Source: Candidatus Rhodoferax odensensis (GTDB lineage: Bacteria > Pseudomonadota > Gammaproteobacteria > Burkholderiales > Burkholderiaceae_C). From it: 64,000 bases of DNA. A program made the translations under genes and the position numbers. Location of the stretch: contig JADKDJ010000016.1 of the NCBI GenBank assembly GCA_016718405.1, forward strand, positions 32,473 to 96,472, written 5' to 3'. Shown in pieces: positions 63,998 through 64,000 of this stretch. Each line of letters begins with the position of its first letter. Position 1 is the stretch's first letter. Below the pieces are notes generated by a model. The model had not been told where the DNA came from, ran no database searches, and saw only the letters and a program-made list of their open reading frames with translations.

Positions 63998-64000
63998 TCT

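Noticed and set aside
1..64000. CRISPR array, prophage or intact insertion sequence
   Set aside because: No regular short repeats with spacers, no phage structural genes and no transposase were seen on either strand.

Overview
The window is GC-rich, gene-dense bacterial chromosome. Several features point to a betaproteobacterium of the order Burkholderiales, probably Comamonadaceae-like: a PEP-CTERM protein, a DUF2917/LysR pair, an extracellular PHB depolymerase beside a Liv-type ABC transporter, a Pat-like CoA-ligase/acetyltransferase fusion, and an NrtR-controlled NAD salvage set. This placement is inferred from gene content, not from a marker gene. No rRNA, tRNA, CRISPR array, intact insertion sequence or prophage was seen.

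Layout. 1-7.8 kb: signalling genes (5'-truncated GGDEF-EAL protein, bacteriohemerythrin, PAS/sigma-54 activator, large class III cyclase-ATPase), a methyltransferase and a hypothetical gene. 8-18 kb: Yip1-like membrane protein, then substrate-binding protein, PHB depolymerase, LivG, LivF, LivH, LivM and an alpha/beta hydrolase, which looks like a polyester degradation and uptake locus; then PPK2. 18.2-25.8 kb: a PEP-CTERM protein and a divergent module, with DUF4331 protein, lipoprotein, TPR protein and HupE/UreJ-like membrane protein on one strand and ECF sigma factor, anti-sigma factor and hydrolase on the other. The 202 bp between the two arms carries two divergent copies of the same ECF-type promoter pattern. 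26-36 kb: VapBC-like pair, DUF3455 remnant, SnoaL-like protein, TSUP permease, MOSC protein, CorA-like transporter, YciH, Lon-like protease, DUF2917 and LysR genes.

35.8-41.1 kb: an acyl-CoA catabolic operon (two acyl-CoA dehydrogenases, acetoacetate decarboxylase-like protein, SDR) with a divergent AraC regulator, rich in frameshifts. 41-49 kb: Pat-like fusion, membrane Mrr-like nuclease, AI-2E-type permease, nitrate/sulfonate-type ABC transporter and a haem-binding protein. 49.5-63 kb: HlyIII protein, then NAD salvage genes pncB-nadE-nadM on one side and a nicotinamidase gene plus nrtR on the other, interrupted by a 6 kb block of hydrolases, two TetR regulators and a MaoC-like gene. Two matching 23-bp palindromes sit before pncB and between the nicotinamidase gene and nrtR. 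Ferrochelatase follows. The right end holds an MNT-type nucleotidyltransferase and a frameshifted MazE-type antitoxin.

A window-wide caution: at least a dozen otherwise complete genes contain single-base frameshifts, many at short runs of one base. Most keep their catalytic motifs on both sides of the shift, so sequencing error is a likelier cause than gene decay for many of them. The products of these genes are described here as if intact.
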